Below the pieces are notes generated by a model. That model worked only from the letters and a program-made list of their open reading frames with translations. It was not told where the DNA came from and ran no database searches. A program made the position numbers and the translations under genes. A stretch of 33,041 nt of DNA from JAYZQT01 sp036136335 (lineage in GTDB: Bacteria; Pseudomonadota; Alphaproteobacteria; MPNO01; UBA830), in assembly GCA_036136335.1 (NCBI GenBank), contig JAYZQT010000005.1:1-33041 (forward strand), given 5' to 3'. This document shows positions 24,890 through 33,041 of the stretch, piece after piece; the first letter of the stretch is position 1, and the number at the start of each line of letters is the position of its first letter.

Positions 24890-25515
24890 GCTTGGCAGAT
24901 CTACTAGCCATCGGCACTACACTCATTAGTGGATTGGTGGCACTACGGTTTGGGTTTCTCCGTGTTATGCTGGGACTAGCCGGATGGGTGGGTTCTATCA
25001 TGGCGACTATCTATGGCTTCGCTTATGCCCACACCTATACTCGAGACTGGATCAACAATGAGCTAATAGCCGATATCGTCGCTGGAGCCGGTATCTTTGT
25101 GGCCTCAATGATTGTGTTAACCATCATTAGCCGTTCGATCGCACGTGGCGTCCGACAAAGCTCCTTCGGGATGCTTGACCGAACGTTTGGGCTTTTGGCT
25201 GGACTCGTAATTGGGAGTGCCATAGTTATCGGTGCTTATACCTTCACCCAACAGGTATTGGATATGACGGATGAATCCCCCTTCCTAGTGAACGCGCGGA
25301 CACTGCCCCTGCTTCGTCGCGGCGCCGCATTTGTTGCCTCCGGATTTCCAGCAGAACTAGGTCTCAATGTCCCAGGGGGCCCAGCGACGAATGTTGAGAG
25401 GACATTTCAGCAATTACTCTCACCTAAACCAGAGAGCACGGGCTCCGGTCGAGATTCTGGTTACCGGCCAGAGGAACGACGCGAAATGAATAGGCTGATC
25501 CGAAACCATCAATAA
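24886..25515 (+). CDS. cvpA: CvpA family inner-membrane protein
   Basis: A 209-residue membrane protein with about four hydrophobic segments in the first 130 residues, including LRVMLGLAGWVGSIMATIYG and TFGLLAGLVIGSAIVIGAYT, and a polar C-terminal tail. CvpA is known for a role in colicin V production and envelope robustness. It lies between radA (four-base overlap) and purF (19 bases ahead), the usual place beside purF. Confidence 0.9.
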   Translation: MSLADLLAIGTTLISGLVALRFGFLRVMLGLAGWVGSIMATIYGFAYAHTYTRDWINNELIADIVAGAGIFVASMIVLTIISRSIARGVRQSSFGMLDRTFGLLAGLVIGSAIVIGAYTFTQQVLDMTDESPFLVNARTLPLLRRGAAFVASGFPAELGLNVPGGPATNVERTFQQLLSPKPESTGSGRDSGYRPEERREMNRLIRNHQ

Positions 25516-25534
25516 GGACGTCCACGCCTTGGGT

Positions 25535-26986
25535 ATGAATTCAAATCCGTTTGACAATGACCGACTGCGAGAAGAGTGCGGAGTTTTTGGTGTGTTCGGA
25601 CATAAAGATTCGGCTGCCCTTACTGCGTTGGGATTGCACGCTCTTCAACACCGTGGTCAAGAAGCCGCTGGAATAGTCACCTTTCAGGAAGGTCAGTTCT
25701 TCAGCCATCGGGCCACGGGGCATGTGGGCGACAACTTCAATGAAGAAACGGTAATTAAACGACTACCAGGCGCATCAGCGATTGGCCATAACCGTTACTC
25801 AACCACAGGTGATACAATTATCCGAAATATTCAGCCTTTGTTTGCGGATTTGGCTTCTGGTGGATTTGCTATCGCACATAATGGAAATTTAACGAATGCG
25901 GTGTCTCTTCGGCGTAATTTGGTTCAACGCGGTTGTCTTTTCCAATCGACCACGGATACGGAGGTCATAATTCATTTGATAGCGACCAGCACGTTCGCCA
26001 CTGTGATTGACCGCACAGTTGATGCCCTAAATACAGTTGAAGGTGCCTACTCGCTCGTGGCACTTCATAACGATACGCTGATAGGCGTTCGCGATTCACA
26101 TGGCATTCGGCCACTGGTACTTGGGCGCTTTGAAAATGCGTGGATACTCGCATCGGAGACATGTGCTTTAGACATAATTGGCGCTGCATTTGTCCGGGAC
26201 ATCGAACCGGGTGAGGTCGTCCTAATCAACGAGGATGGTATCCAGTCTATGCACCCCTTTCCACAAAAACCAAGGAAGCTGTGTATCTTTGAATATATAT
26301 ATTTTGCCCGGCCGGACAGCACGATTGAAGGACGCAATGTTTACGATACCAGGAAACGTATTGGCAAGGAACTTGCTCGCGAAAGTAATGTATCCGCAGA
26401 TATTGTTATTCCTGTTCCCGACTCCGGGGTTCCTGCCGCGCTGGGATACGCGAAAGAGGCCCAGATACCGTATGAACTGGGCATAATCCGTAATCACTAT
26501 GTCGGGCGAACATTTATCGAACCCACCGACCGAATACGCCATCTCGGGGTGAAATTGAAGCATAACCCAAATAACGATGTGATCCAGGGGCAACGGATTG
26601 TCCTTGTCGATGACAGTATAGTCCGCGGCACTACATCACTCAAAATTGTGGAGATGGTTCGCGCAGCGGGAGCAAGCGAAGTTCACATGCGCATCGCTAG
26701 TCCCCCGACCACCAACTCCTGCTTTTACGGAGTTGATACGCCATCACGCGATCAGCTATTGGCTGCCCAAAACAACATCGCGGAGATTACCGAAATCATC
26801 GGCGTTGATAGTCTCGCGTTCGTTTCCATGGACGGGCTATATCGCGCAATGGGATTAGAGGGACGGGATGCCTCAACACCACAATACTGCGATGCATGTT
26901 TCTCAGGGGAGTATCCAATTTCACCGACCGATCACATCGGTGAGACCCCGAATCCACAACTTTCATTCCTTACCCAGCTTGCGTGA
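25535..26986 (+). CDS. purF: Amidophosphoribosyltransferase PurF
   Basis: First committed enzyme of purine synthesis: moves glutamine amide N to PRPP. The N-terminal nucleophile is the Cys of REECGVFGV, exposed after a short propeptide is removed. PRPP is bound by RIVLVDDSIVRGTTS. Four Cys suit the [4Fe-4S] site of the Bacillus type: KLCIFEYIYF, NSCFYGVD and the pair in QYCDACFSG. The ATG at 25535 gives 483 residues; a TTG two codons up (25529) is spaced better from AAGGA and would add two residues. It overlaps the SDR gene. Confidence 0.93.
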   Translation: MNSNPFDNDRLREECGVFGVFGHKDSAALTALGLHALQHRGQEAAGIVTFQEGQFFSHRATGHVGDNFNEETVIKRLPGASAIGHNRYSTTGDTIIRNIQPLFADLASGGFAIAHNGNLTNAVSLRRNLVQRGCLFQSTTDTEVIIHLIATSTFATVIDRTVDALNTVEGAYSLVALHNDTLIGVRDSHGIRPLVLGRFENAWILASETCALDIIGAAFVRDIEPGEVVLINEDGIQSMHPFPQKPRKLCIFEYIYFARPDSTIEGRNVYDTRKRIGKELARESNVSADIVIPVPDSGVPAALGYAKEAQIPYELGIIRNHYVGRTFIEPTDRIRHLGVKLKHNPNNDVIQGQRIVLVDDSIVRGTTSLKIVEMVRAAGASEVHMRIASPPTTNSCFYGVDTPSRDQLLAAQNNIAEITEIIGVDSLAFVSMDGLYRAMGLEGRDASTPQYCDACFSGEYPISPTDHIGETPNPQLSFLTQLA

Positions 26987-27699
26987 CTGGACAGTTACAG
27001 GATAGGGTAGCTCTTATCACCGGCGCATCGCGCGGTATCGGTGCAGCAGTAGCCGAGCGGTTTGCAGCCGAGGGCGCACATGTTGTGCTAGTTGCCCGCA
27101 CACTGGGGGGACTAGAAGCAGTCGACGATCGTATTCGTCGCACTCAAAACAAGGGTGGGGGGGCGACGTTGCTTCAGTTGGACCTCTCCGAACTGGATCA
27201 GGTGGATCTGATCGGCCCCACCATTGCAGAACGTTTTGGACGACTTGATATCGTAGTAGGAAACGCTGGACTATTGGGCGAAATGGCTCCTATTACGCAT
27301 ATTGATGATCGGATCTGGTCTAACGTCGTCGAGGTTAATTTAAACGCAAATTGGCGGCTGATACGCACCGCGGACCCATTGTTGCGTCAGTCAAATGCCG
27401 GACGGGCTGTCTTCGTAACGTCCGGCGCTGCGCGTGGTAAACGTCCATACTGGGGCGCTTATGCTGTAACCAAAGCTGCACTTGAGATGATGGTGACCTG
27501 CTGGGCCGCGGAAACTGAGAAGACAGAAATGCGGATTAATTTACTCGACCCGGGTGCCACCCGCACCGCGATGCGCGCCGAGGCTTATCCCGGCGAAGAT
27601 CCCGAAACCGTCAAGCCACCGCAGGCCCTCACCGATTTATTTGTTCAACTTTGCACTCCCGAATGCACCCGTCACGGAGAAATCATTTCAGCATACTAA
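26983..27699 (+). CDS. Short-chain dehydrogenase/reductase
   Basis: A 238-residue classical SDR. Rossmann motif TGASRGIG (13-20), NAG (94-96), and the catalytic Ser147, Tyr160, Lys164 (GAYAVTKAA) are all present. It starts with GTG overlapping the purF stop as GTGA. This purF-SDR pairing recurs in alphaproteobacteria as I know them; the substrate is not known. A hairpin spans its stop codon. Confidence 0.9.
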   Translation: MTGQLQDRVALITGASRGIGAAVAERFAAEGAHVVLVARTLGGLEAVDDRIRRTQNKGGGATLLQLDLSELDQVDLIGPTIAERFGRLDIVVGNAGLLGEMAPITHIDDRIWSNVVEVNLNANWRLIRTADPLLRQSNAGRAVFVTSGAARGKRPYWGAYAVTKAALEMMVTCWAAETEKTEMRINLLDPGATRTAMRAEAYPGEDPETVKPPQALTDLFVQLCTPECTRHGEIISAY

Positions 27700-27710
27700 A
27701 CCTGAAATGA
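27683..27710. terminator. Hairpin over the SDR stop codon
   Basis: TCATTTCAG (27683-27691) and CTGAAATGA (27702-27710) pair over nine bases around a ten-base loop that holds the TAA at 27697-27699. There is no T-run after it, so it is a weak terminator at best. It may stabilise the 3' end of the message. Confidence 0.4.
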
Positions 27711-27747
27711 CGCAATGACATATCCTCCCCACCAAAGGGAGCGCCCT

Positions 27748-27840
27748 ATGACCGTACCTTCTTTGTTTGGGTGGATGCAGCTATTTGAAATGCAAAACAC
27801 CGGAATCGTGATGCGCCATACGGAGTCACCTGACGCATAA
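27748..27840 (+). CDS. Possible 30-residue small protein
   Basis: ATG at 27748 has AAGGGAG seven bases before it and opens a 30-codon frame ending in TAA at 27840: MTVPSLFGWMQLFEMQ then NTGIVMRHTESPDA. The first half is hydrophobic and aromatic (LFGWMQLF). I recognise no family. It follows the SDR gene by 48 bases, after the hairpin, so it may be the last gene of that operon or a separate unit. A chance reading frame cannot be excluded. The rest of 27841-27976 shows nothing. Confidence 0.35.
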   Translation: MTVPSLFGWMQLFEMQNTGIVMRHTESPDA

Positions 27841-27976
27841 ATAATTAGTCGACCTGCCATGCGCAATCCGGTTGATTTATCGCAAGTGCATTTCGTTACT
27901 TCAGTCCGTTTAAGCTGATGCTTTAAAAACTTTTCAACAACACAACTTTTGAAATTCCGACAATTAAGACCTCTAC

Positions 27977-29365
27977 CTACCTATCTCCGACATCAGGATC
28001 AAACGGATTATGCTGTCGGCGAAAATTTATGCGTATAGGGACCCCAGGAAAATTGAACATTTCACGTATCCCGTTGGATAAGTAACGGGTGTACGATTCC
28101 GGAATACCCGTGGGTTGGCTCGCAAATACCACAAACGTTGGGGGTCGCGCTTTTAACTGGGTGATATACCTAATCCTTATTCTACGCCCCCGGTGAACAG
28201 GTGGAGGATGCCGTTCGACCATACCGTGCAGCCACCGATTTAATGGTCCGGTGGAAACCCGTTTGTTCCATACGTCGTGAATAGCCATAGCTTCCGGCAG
28301 GAGATTGTGAATTCCATGACACGTAGTCGCTGACAAAGTTACGACTGGAACACCCCTGATCTGAGGTAAAGAAATTTCCATCCTGTCGTATAGTTTACGT
28401 AACGTGTCTGGTCTGTCCAAAACGAGATCCCACTTATTCACGGCAATCACAATTGCCCTACCTTCATCGATTATATGTCGAGCGATAACGAGATCTTGCT
28501 TTTCGGGCATCATGGTTGCGTCGAGTACCAATACGACGACATGGGCAAACCGAATAGCTTCTAATGCATCGCTAACTGACAACTTTTCTATTTTTTCAGA
28601 CAACCGGGATTTTCGACGCATCCCCGCTGTATCTATCAACTTTAGAACCTGACCACGCCACGTCCACTCAATCAAGATTGCATCCCGTGTGATCCCAGAC
28701 TCCGGTCCAGTAATCATGCGTTCATCGCCAATTAATGAGTTCACCAACGTTGACTTTCCGACATTTGGGCGTCCAACAATCGCTAACTGCAACGCGCTTT
28801 CAATCTCCTCATGGACGACACCAATTTCACCGTCACTAATCCCCGGGTTACATTCAGGTCGCCGACCAATTGTTTCAAGTTCAGCCCTGATAGCATGCTC
28901 AAGCTCTCCCATACCGATCCCATGTTCCGACGCAACTGCAACGGGCTCGCCGAAGCCCAACCGGTAACCATCAAGCAAACCTGCTTCCGATGCGGTCGCC
29001 TCACATTTATTTCCGACAAGAACAACCCGGGACCCTAGTTTTCTAAGTAAACCCGCGAAAAGCTGATCGAGCGGAGTTATTCCCGAACGAGCGTCAAAAA
29101 CCAACATTGTTATGTCAGACCCTTCGATGGCTCGAAGGGTCTGTACATGCATTTCCGTTTCCAAAACAGACGTCTGCGTGTCTTCCAGTCCCGCCGTATC
29201 AACTACTATAAACTGCAGCGTACCCAGCCTGGCGTCTCCCTCACGACGATCCCGCGTAACTCCCGGAGTGGGATCCACCAGTGCAGAACGGCGCCCAACG
29301 AGTCGGTTGAAAAGTGTCGACTTACCCACATTGGGCCGGCCAACAATTGCTATTAAAGGTTTCAT
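27977..29365 (-). CDS. der: GTPase Der (EngA)
   Basis: A 462-residue double GTPase needed for 50S ribosome assembly. It has two P-loops, GRPNVGKST at 9-17 and again at 198-206, each with a DTAG switch (VDTAGLEDT and IDTAGMRRK). The C-terminal KH-like domain covers the last 110 residues. The first domain has NKCE where NKxD is standard; the second has NKWD. I use the ATG at 29365 (MKPLIAIVG); a TTG at 29380 would overlap the bamB stop by four bases. It lies 11 bases after bamB. Confidence 0.95.
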   Translation of the reverse strand: MKPLIAIVGRPNVGKSTLFNRLVGRRSALVDPTPGVTRDRREGDARLGTLQFIVVDTAGLEDTQTSVLETEMHVQTLRAIEGSDITMLVFDARSGITPLDQLFAGLLRKLGSRVVLVGNKCEATASEAGLLDGYRLGFGEPVAVASEHGIGMGELEHAIRAELETIGRRPECNPGISDGEIGVVHEEIESALQLAIVGRPNVGKSTLVNSLIGDERMITGPESGITRDAILIEWTWRGQVLKLIDTAGMRRKSRLSEKIEKLSVSDALEAIRFAHVVVLVLDATMMPEKQDLVIARHIIDEGRAIVIAVNKWDLVLDRPDTLRKLYDRMEISLPQIRGVPVVTLSATTCHGIHNLLPEAMAIHDVWNKRVSTGPLNRWLHGMVERHPPPVHRGRRIRIRYITQLKARPPTFVVFASQPTGIPESYTRYLSNGIREMFNFPGVPIRINFRRQHNPFDPDVGDR

Positions 29366-29376
29366 AATCGATCGGT

Positions 29377-30708
29377 TCAACGAAACGCGATCAGTTCGGC
29401 CTCATCGGTCAGTACATATACCGTCTCGGCTGCCACGACAGGCGGTATCAAAACAGGCCCCTCAATCTTGATGCGTCCAAGGACCTTCCCAGAATACGGA
29501 GATACTGACCAGATTTCCTCTTCTGTGCTCGCGACAAGTAGTCTATCTCCAGCGAGAACAGGGCCTGACCAAATAATTGGATCTTCCCTGTTTCGTGCAT
29601 CCTCAAACTGGGGCAACCGGGTGACCCAACGAACAAGGCCGCCCTTTCTTGTGACGCACACCAGTTCAGCGTTGCGGGTCACGACGTATATAAAAGCACC
29701 AGCCACCCACACCCCGTGATGCCCCCCAATCGGCAGTTCCCACAACCGCGTACCCGTACGAAGGTCAACAGCAACCGTTCGGTTGCTGTTTCCAACAATA
29801 AAAACAATACCACCGTCAATCACCGGTTTGCCGCGAATATGGGCAATAGCACTCACCGCATTAGACCGTCTCAGTGCCACAAGAGATTCTGTCCAGACCT
29901 GCCGTCCATTTTCAACTCGCAACGCCACAACGTCGCCTGAAGAAAATGGGACCACCACTATACCACGAGCCACAGCCGGCGGCGCAGCCCCGACTAGACC
30001 TGCGATCTCGCGAAGCCCGGAATGTGTCCACAGTTCGGTACCGTCTGCCACATTAAGGACAAATAGTTCGTTCGCGATGGTCACAACAAAAACCCGCCCG
30101 CCGGCAACAGTCGGTGCCGCCCGAATTGGTCCATCGAGCCGTTTTCGCCAGATTTCGGCTCCGGTCGTTGAATTTAAGGCAATAACATCAGCAAACCCGG
30201 TAGTTACATAGATTCGGCCACCATCAATTGCCAAGCCACCACCAAGAATTCCTTCGTGCCCCTCGTCTTTTGAAAGTTCAAACTCCCAAAGGCGCTTTCC
30301 CGTTGCTATACTAAATGCAGAAACAACCGCATTAATATCCAAGGTATAGATCATTTGGTTAGCAACGACGGGTTGCGATAACAGCTGCGCCCCATCATCC
30401 GAACCATCTCCGATACGAGACGACCATTTTCTATCAAGCGAGCCACCAGCTGCAAGGTGGTGCATTGCATGATCCGGATAACCACCTGCCTGAGGCCAAT
30501 TAAAATTAACCTTGGGCTTAGGTATTATGACATTTAGGTTTTGAATCCTTTTATCCGGCAACAAGTTGCCGCCCGTCCGTATGACTGAAACACGTTTTCC
30601 GGGAAGCGATGGTTTACCTAAATCATGGAACCAGTCACCGCAGGCGGACAGAGCCAGAAGACAAACCAGCATGCATCCTATTCCTGCCGGTCGTTTAGCT
30701 TTTATCAT
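29377..30708 (-). CDS. bamB: Outer-membrane assembly lipoprotein BamB
   Basis: A 443-residue lipoprotein part of the BAM complex that inserts outer-membrane beta-barrels. Signal peptide with lipobox LSAC, Cys23. The rest is a run of about eight PQQ-type beta-propeller blades, seen as GxxLWxxxL repeats: TGKRLWEFEL, TGAEIWRKRL, DGTELWTHSG and TGTRLWELPI. It is placed after the TPR protein and before der, the same neighbourhood as in other Gram-negative bacteria. Confidence 0.93.
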   Translation of the reverse strand: MIKAKRPAGIGCMLVCLLALSACGDWFHDLGKPSLPGKRVSVIRTGGNLLPDKRIQNLNVIIPKPKVNFNWPQAGGYPDHAMHHLAAGGSLDRKWSSRIGDGSDDGAQLLSQPVVANQMIYTLDINAVVSAFSIATGKRLWEFELSKDEGHEGILGGGLAIDGGRIYVTTGFADVIALNSTTGAEIWRKRLDGPIRAAPTVAGGRVFVVTIANELFVLNVADGTELWTHSGLREIAGLVGAAPPAVARGIVVVPFSSGDVVALRVENGRQVWTESLVALRRSNAVSAIAHIRGKPVIDGGIVFIVGNSNRTVAVDLRTGTRLWELPIGGHHGVWVAGAFIYVVTRNAELVCVTRKGGLVRWVTRLPQFEDARNREDPIIWSGPVLAGDRLLVASTEEEIWSVSPYSGKVLGRIKIEGPVLIPPVVAAETVYVLTDEAELIAFR

Positions 30709-30717
30709 TTTGTCCGC

Positions 30718-31374
30718 CTAGTTCGATTTACCGAGAATATTCAGCATTTGGGCGGCGCGGGTCCGAATTTCAGCAGCCGCATTTGGGTCATCAACAATAG
30801 CACGGTAATTCGCACGTGCCTCGGCTAGATCACCAGTGCGCTCCGCGGTTAAGGCCAGAATTTCCAAAGCTATATGTCGATAAGGTCGCCCGGCTACAGA
30901 CAACGGTTGGATTTTCTTTGTGATTATGGTGCCGTCGATTGATGGGACATGAGTAGCCTGCAACCCAGCCAAAATAGAGGCGAGATCTCGGATTGACCGA
31001 GATACTGAACCGTTTTTGGCAATCTCATCATAAACTTTGATCGCAGCAATATGGTTCCCCGTTTTAGCCTTAATAGATGCTTCGTAAAAACTTGAGAGAG
31101 TCCCATAACCCGATGCAGTTTCTTCGCTAAGTTTTCCAAAAATTTCAGCGGCTTCTCGCGCCTTTCCATCCCGCAACAACTCCGTTGCCACGGCAAATTT
31201 TACGCCCTCTGCAAGGCGTTGACTTGTTTGATGGGTTTCCCAGAATTTCCAGCCGGCAACAGCGGCGACCATCATGATAGCCCCGCCAATTGCATATTTT
31301 CCGTATCGCCGCCAAAGCTTCTCGTAGCGTTCCTGTTTTAGTTCTTCATCAACTTCGCGAAAAATGTCGCCCAC
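30718..31374 (-). CDS. Membrane-anchored tetratricopeptide-like protein (YfgM type)
   Basis: A 218-residue protein with a short cytosolic start (DIFREVDEELKQERYEKLWR), one membrane helix at about 27-45 and a periplasmic helical part with TPR-like repeats (EAAEIFGKL, AAIKVYDEI, EARANYRAI). YfgM-type proteins are thought to be periplasmic chaperone partners of the Sec/BAM pathway, which fits its place before bamB. The start is a GTG at 31374 giving the family-typical beginning; a longer frame from 31425 adds residues with no family match. Confidence 0.88.
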   Translation of the reverse strand: MGDIFREVDEELKQERYEKLWRRYGKYAIGGAIMMVAAVAGWKFWETHQTSQRLAEGVKFAVATELLRDGKAREAAEIFGKLSEETASGYGTLSSFYEASIKAKTGNHIAAIKVYDEIAKNGSVSRSIRDLASILAGLQATHVPSIDGTIITKKIQPLSVAGRPYRHIALEILALTAERTGDLAEARANYRAIVDDPNAAAEIRTRAAQMLNILGKSN

Positions 31375-31569
31375 CGGGGCACCCCATAAGAACAAAGAAA
31401 ACGGCCGCCAAGATAACGACAGCACGGAATCGTGGCAAATCCCATTTATAGTTTTTTTTTGAGGTCAATAACAATCAAAACAGGATGGCACTAAGACGAC
31501 TGGACGAACAAAACGAAATCGCGATAATCAGATAATGATTCCGTCATTCCAGAAATACAGCCAACACTG

Positions 31570-31917
31570 ATGTCGACCATCGTTAGACTCGCCGAATACA
31601 AAAATGCCCTTAGGCGCATCAAACCAGATATATGTTTTAACAAAAAAGAATTTGATCAACTACTGTCCGTATATAGTCGAAGGGTGATGAGTGGAGAATG
31701 GAAAGACTACGCCGTTAGCCATGATCCATCGATGGCAACGTTTCTAATATACCGAAATAACAGACAACAACCGTCCTTCACGGTAGTTAAACGGAAACTC
31801 GCAGGCAGAAATCTCGAATATCTGGTTTATAATGGGCGTGCACGCCTTAAGCGGAGCACTTCTCTGAGCGACGCACTTTCAGTTCTGAGAAGAAAACTCA
31901 AACTTGTAAATAGCTGA
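31570..31917 (+). CDS. DUF2794 family protein
   Basis: A 115-residue protein of the alphaproteobacterial DUF2794 family, recognised by FNKKEFDQLLSVYSRRVMSG, EWKDYAVSH and the basic end LRRKLKLVNS. No function is established. It is divergent from the TPR-bamB-der operon; the 145 bases between hold a nine-T run at about 31452-31460. The aldolase gene follows 21 bases later. Confidence 0.88.
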   Translation: MSTIVRLAEYKNALRRIKPDICFNKKEFDQLLSVYSRRVMSGEWKDYAVSHDPSMATFLIYRNNRQQPSFTVVKRKLAGRNLEYLVYNGRARLKRSTSLSDALSVLRRKLKLVNS

Positions 31918-31938
31918 TCAACATACAGGAAACCGAAA

Positions 31939-32703
31939 ATGACAAGCCAAAGGCTGCGAATGCCGGATATCCGTTCAGTCGATCCTGGCGATTCTATTGC
32001 AAAATTACGACAAGATCTCCTATTTGCGTTCCATATTGTAGACATGTTGGGTCAACCAAGCGGGATGGGAAGCCATTTAACCGCTCGATTGCCCGGCGCG
32101 GATACATTTTTTTTTCACGTACATAATTTTGGATTTGGAGAAGTAACGCCGGCACTCATACACGAGGCGGATTTCGAACTAAATTGCGTTTCAGGCGAGA
32201 ACATCGACATTAACCCGACTCTCCACATACATACCCGAATCTATAGTGCGCGCCCAGATGTGACTTGTATTCTCCACACCCATGCAAAACACGTCACAGC
32301 GTTAAGCGCAACTGGACAAAATATTACGGTAATCACCCAAGGTGGGGCACGACTTTATGAAGAATGCGTTCTATTCGACGAAGATGACGGCGTCGCACTT
32401 GGAAAAGAACCCGGGATTGCAATGGCCAAAGCGCTAGAAAACAAATCCTGTTTGGTTTTAAAAAACCACGGTCTCCTAGCCGCTGCCTCAACAATCCCCG
32501 CGGCAGTTATACTCGCCGACACAATGGAGAAAGAAGCTGAAATGCTCCTCATGGCAAAGGCAGGGGCTAACCTGTCGGCACCCTCTGAAGAAGGAAGTCT
32601 TCGTACAAAAGAATATTTGTCTAACGAAAGGATGTTTGAACGAGGTTGGACCTACCTTATGCGTCAACTCGCCACCCATAAACCCGAAATACTTGAAATG
32701 TGA
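31939..32703 (+). CDS. Class II aldolase/adducin family protein
   Basis: A 254-residue protein of the class II aldolase/adducin family. Metal-binding His candidates are in ILHTHAKHV (two) and KNHGLL; the catalytic-like acidic region is at PTLHIHTRIYSARPD. Bacterial members cleave sugar phosphates or act as epimerases or decarboxylases. This copy is not clearly FucA, AraD or any named enzyme. It ends with a stop 12 bases from that of the convergent NUDIX gene. Confidence 0.85.
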   Translation: MTSQRLRMPDIRSVDPGDSIAKLRQDLLFAFHIVDMLGQPSGMGSHLTARLPGADTFFFHVHNFGFGEVTPALIHEADFELNCVSGENIDINPTLHIHTRIYSARPDVTCILHTHAKHVTALSATGQNITVITQGGARLYEECVLFDEDDGVALGKEPGIAMAKALENKSCLVLKNHGLLAAASTIPAAVILADTMEKEAEMLLMAKAGANLSAPSEEGSLRTKEYLSNERMFERGWTYLMRQLATHKPEILEM

Positions 32704-32715
32704 AAATTCAGCTAC

Positions 32716-33041
32716 CTATTGCATAACAACTAGGTGGCTACCATCCGATAGATGTTTGAAATACGGGATTTTCCTGCGTGCAGTCTGGCGAACCGGGTTC
32801 TCAATTAAAGTCTCTGAATAAGCTAGAACTTTTCGCGTAACATTCGCCAATTCAAGTTTTTGTGTGTCATTGATTGGGATCCAATCAAGATTTTCAAGCT
32901 CGCCCGACCCCTCTAGTTTTCCGATTACTTCGTCAGAACGCACCATAAAAAAACGAGCATCAAACCGCATCGGTCGAAACACGGGCGTAATCGCGCGGGC
33001 TATATATTCTAGTTGGCCCAGTGAAGGTGCATACCCGGAGT
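32716..33041 (-). CDS. NUDIX hydrolase, C-terminal part
   Basis: The last 108 residues of a protein whose start lies beyond the right window edge. The frame is open from the edge and reads YAPSLGQLEYIARAITPVFR, then RFDARFFMV, GELENLDWIPINDTQKLEL and IPYFKHLSDGSH. This matches the C-terminal half of alphaproteobacterial NUDIX proteins; the Nudix box itself would lie outside the window, so the assignment rests on this half only. Confidence 0.7.
   Translation of the reverse strand, partial: SGYAPSLGQLEYIARAITPVFRPMRFDARFFMVRSDEVIGKLEGSGELENLDWIPINDTQKLELANVTRKVLAYSETLIENPVRQTARRKIPYFKHLSDGSHLVVMQ

Noticed and set aside
31440..31475. Promoter TTGACC ... TATAAA for the TPR-bamB-der operon
   Set aside because: The two boxes are only 12 bases apart, too close for a normal sigma-70 promoter.

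Overview
This window looks like part of an alphaproteobacterial chromosome, probably from a Rhodospirillales-like lineage. The housekeeping half carries dnaB-alr-mlaE-mlaF-radA-cvpA-purF-SDR on the plus strand and a DUF2794 gene beside der-bamB-TPR. I recognise that order and DUF2794 as typical of this class. ATGA, GTGA and TAATG stop/start overlaps are common and help set starts. I saw no tRNA, rRNA, CRISPR array, insertion sequence or phage gene.

Left part (1-13108) reads as a catabolic island made of several short, divergent operons. A minus-strand operon encodes two tandem MFS transporters, a NUDIX hydrolase, a UbiD-family decarboxylase and a zinc-type (MDR) dehydrogenase cut by the window edge. 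Divergent from it run a DUF2848 protein, a small cupin and an amidase. A second minus-strand operon encodes an EamA exporter and two paralogous flavin-dependent monooxygenases with the acyl-CoA dehydrogenase fold. Divergent from that are a transglutaminase-like protein and a 2-keto-4-pentenoate hydratase-like protein. UbiX, which makes the prenylated flavin used by UbiD enzymes, closes the island. My inference is that these genes take up a carboxylated or amidated, probably aromatic compound and hydrolyse, decarboxylate, hydroxylate and shorten it. No flavin reductase, ring-cleavage enzyme (unless it is the cupin) or regulator is visible. The UbiD protein has Ser where the family normally has an acidic catalytic residue.

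Middle part (13244-18950) holds envelope genes: a hotdog thioesterase, an L,D-transpeptidase, two tandem alanine-zipper lipoproteins that differ by exactly seven heptads, a TauE/SafE permease and a cyclopropane fatty acid synthase. A 677-base AT-rich gap before the last of these holds a DnaA-box-like site and a terminator-like hairpin.

Right part (19268-33041) is core genome. DnaB overlaps an alanine racemase gene that seems to start at CTG. Then come the lipid-transport pair MlaE/MlaF, RadA, CvpA, PurF and an SDR, followed by a possible 30-residue small protein. On the minus strand are Der, BamB and a membrane-anchored TPR protein. The window ends with DUF2794, a class II aldolase-like protein and a partial NUDIX protein on the opposite strand.
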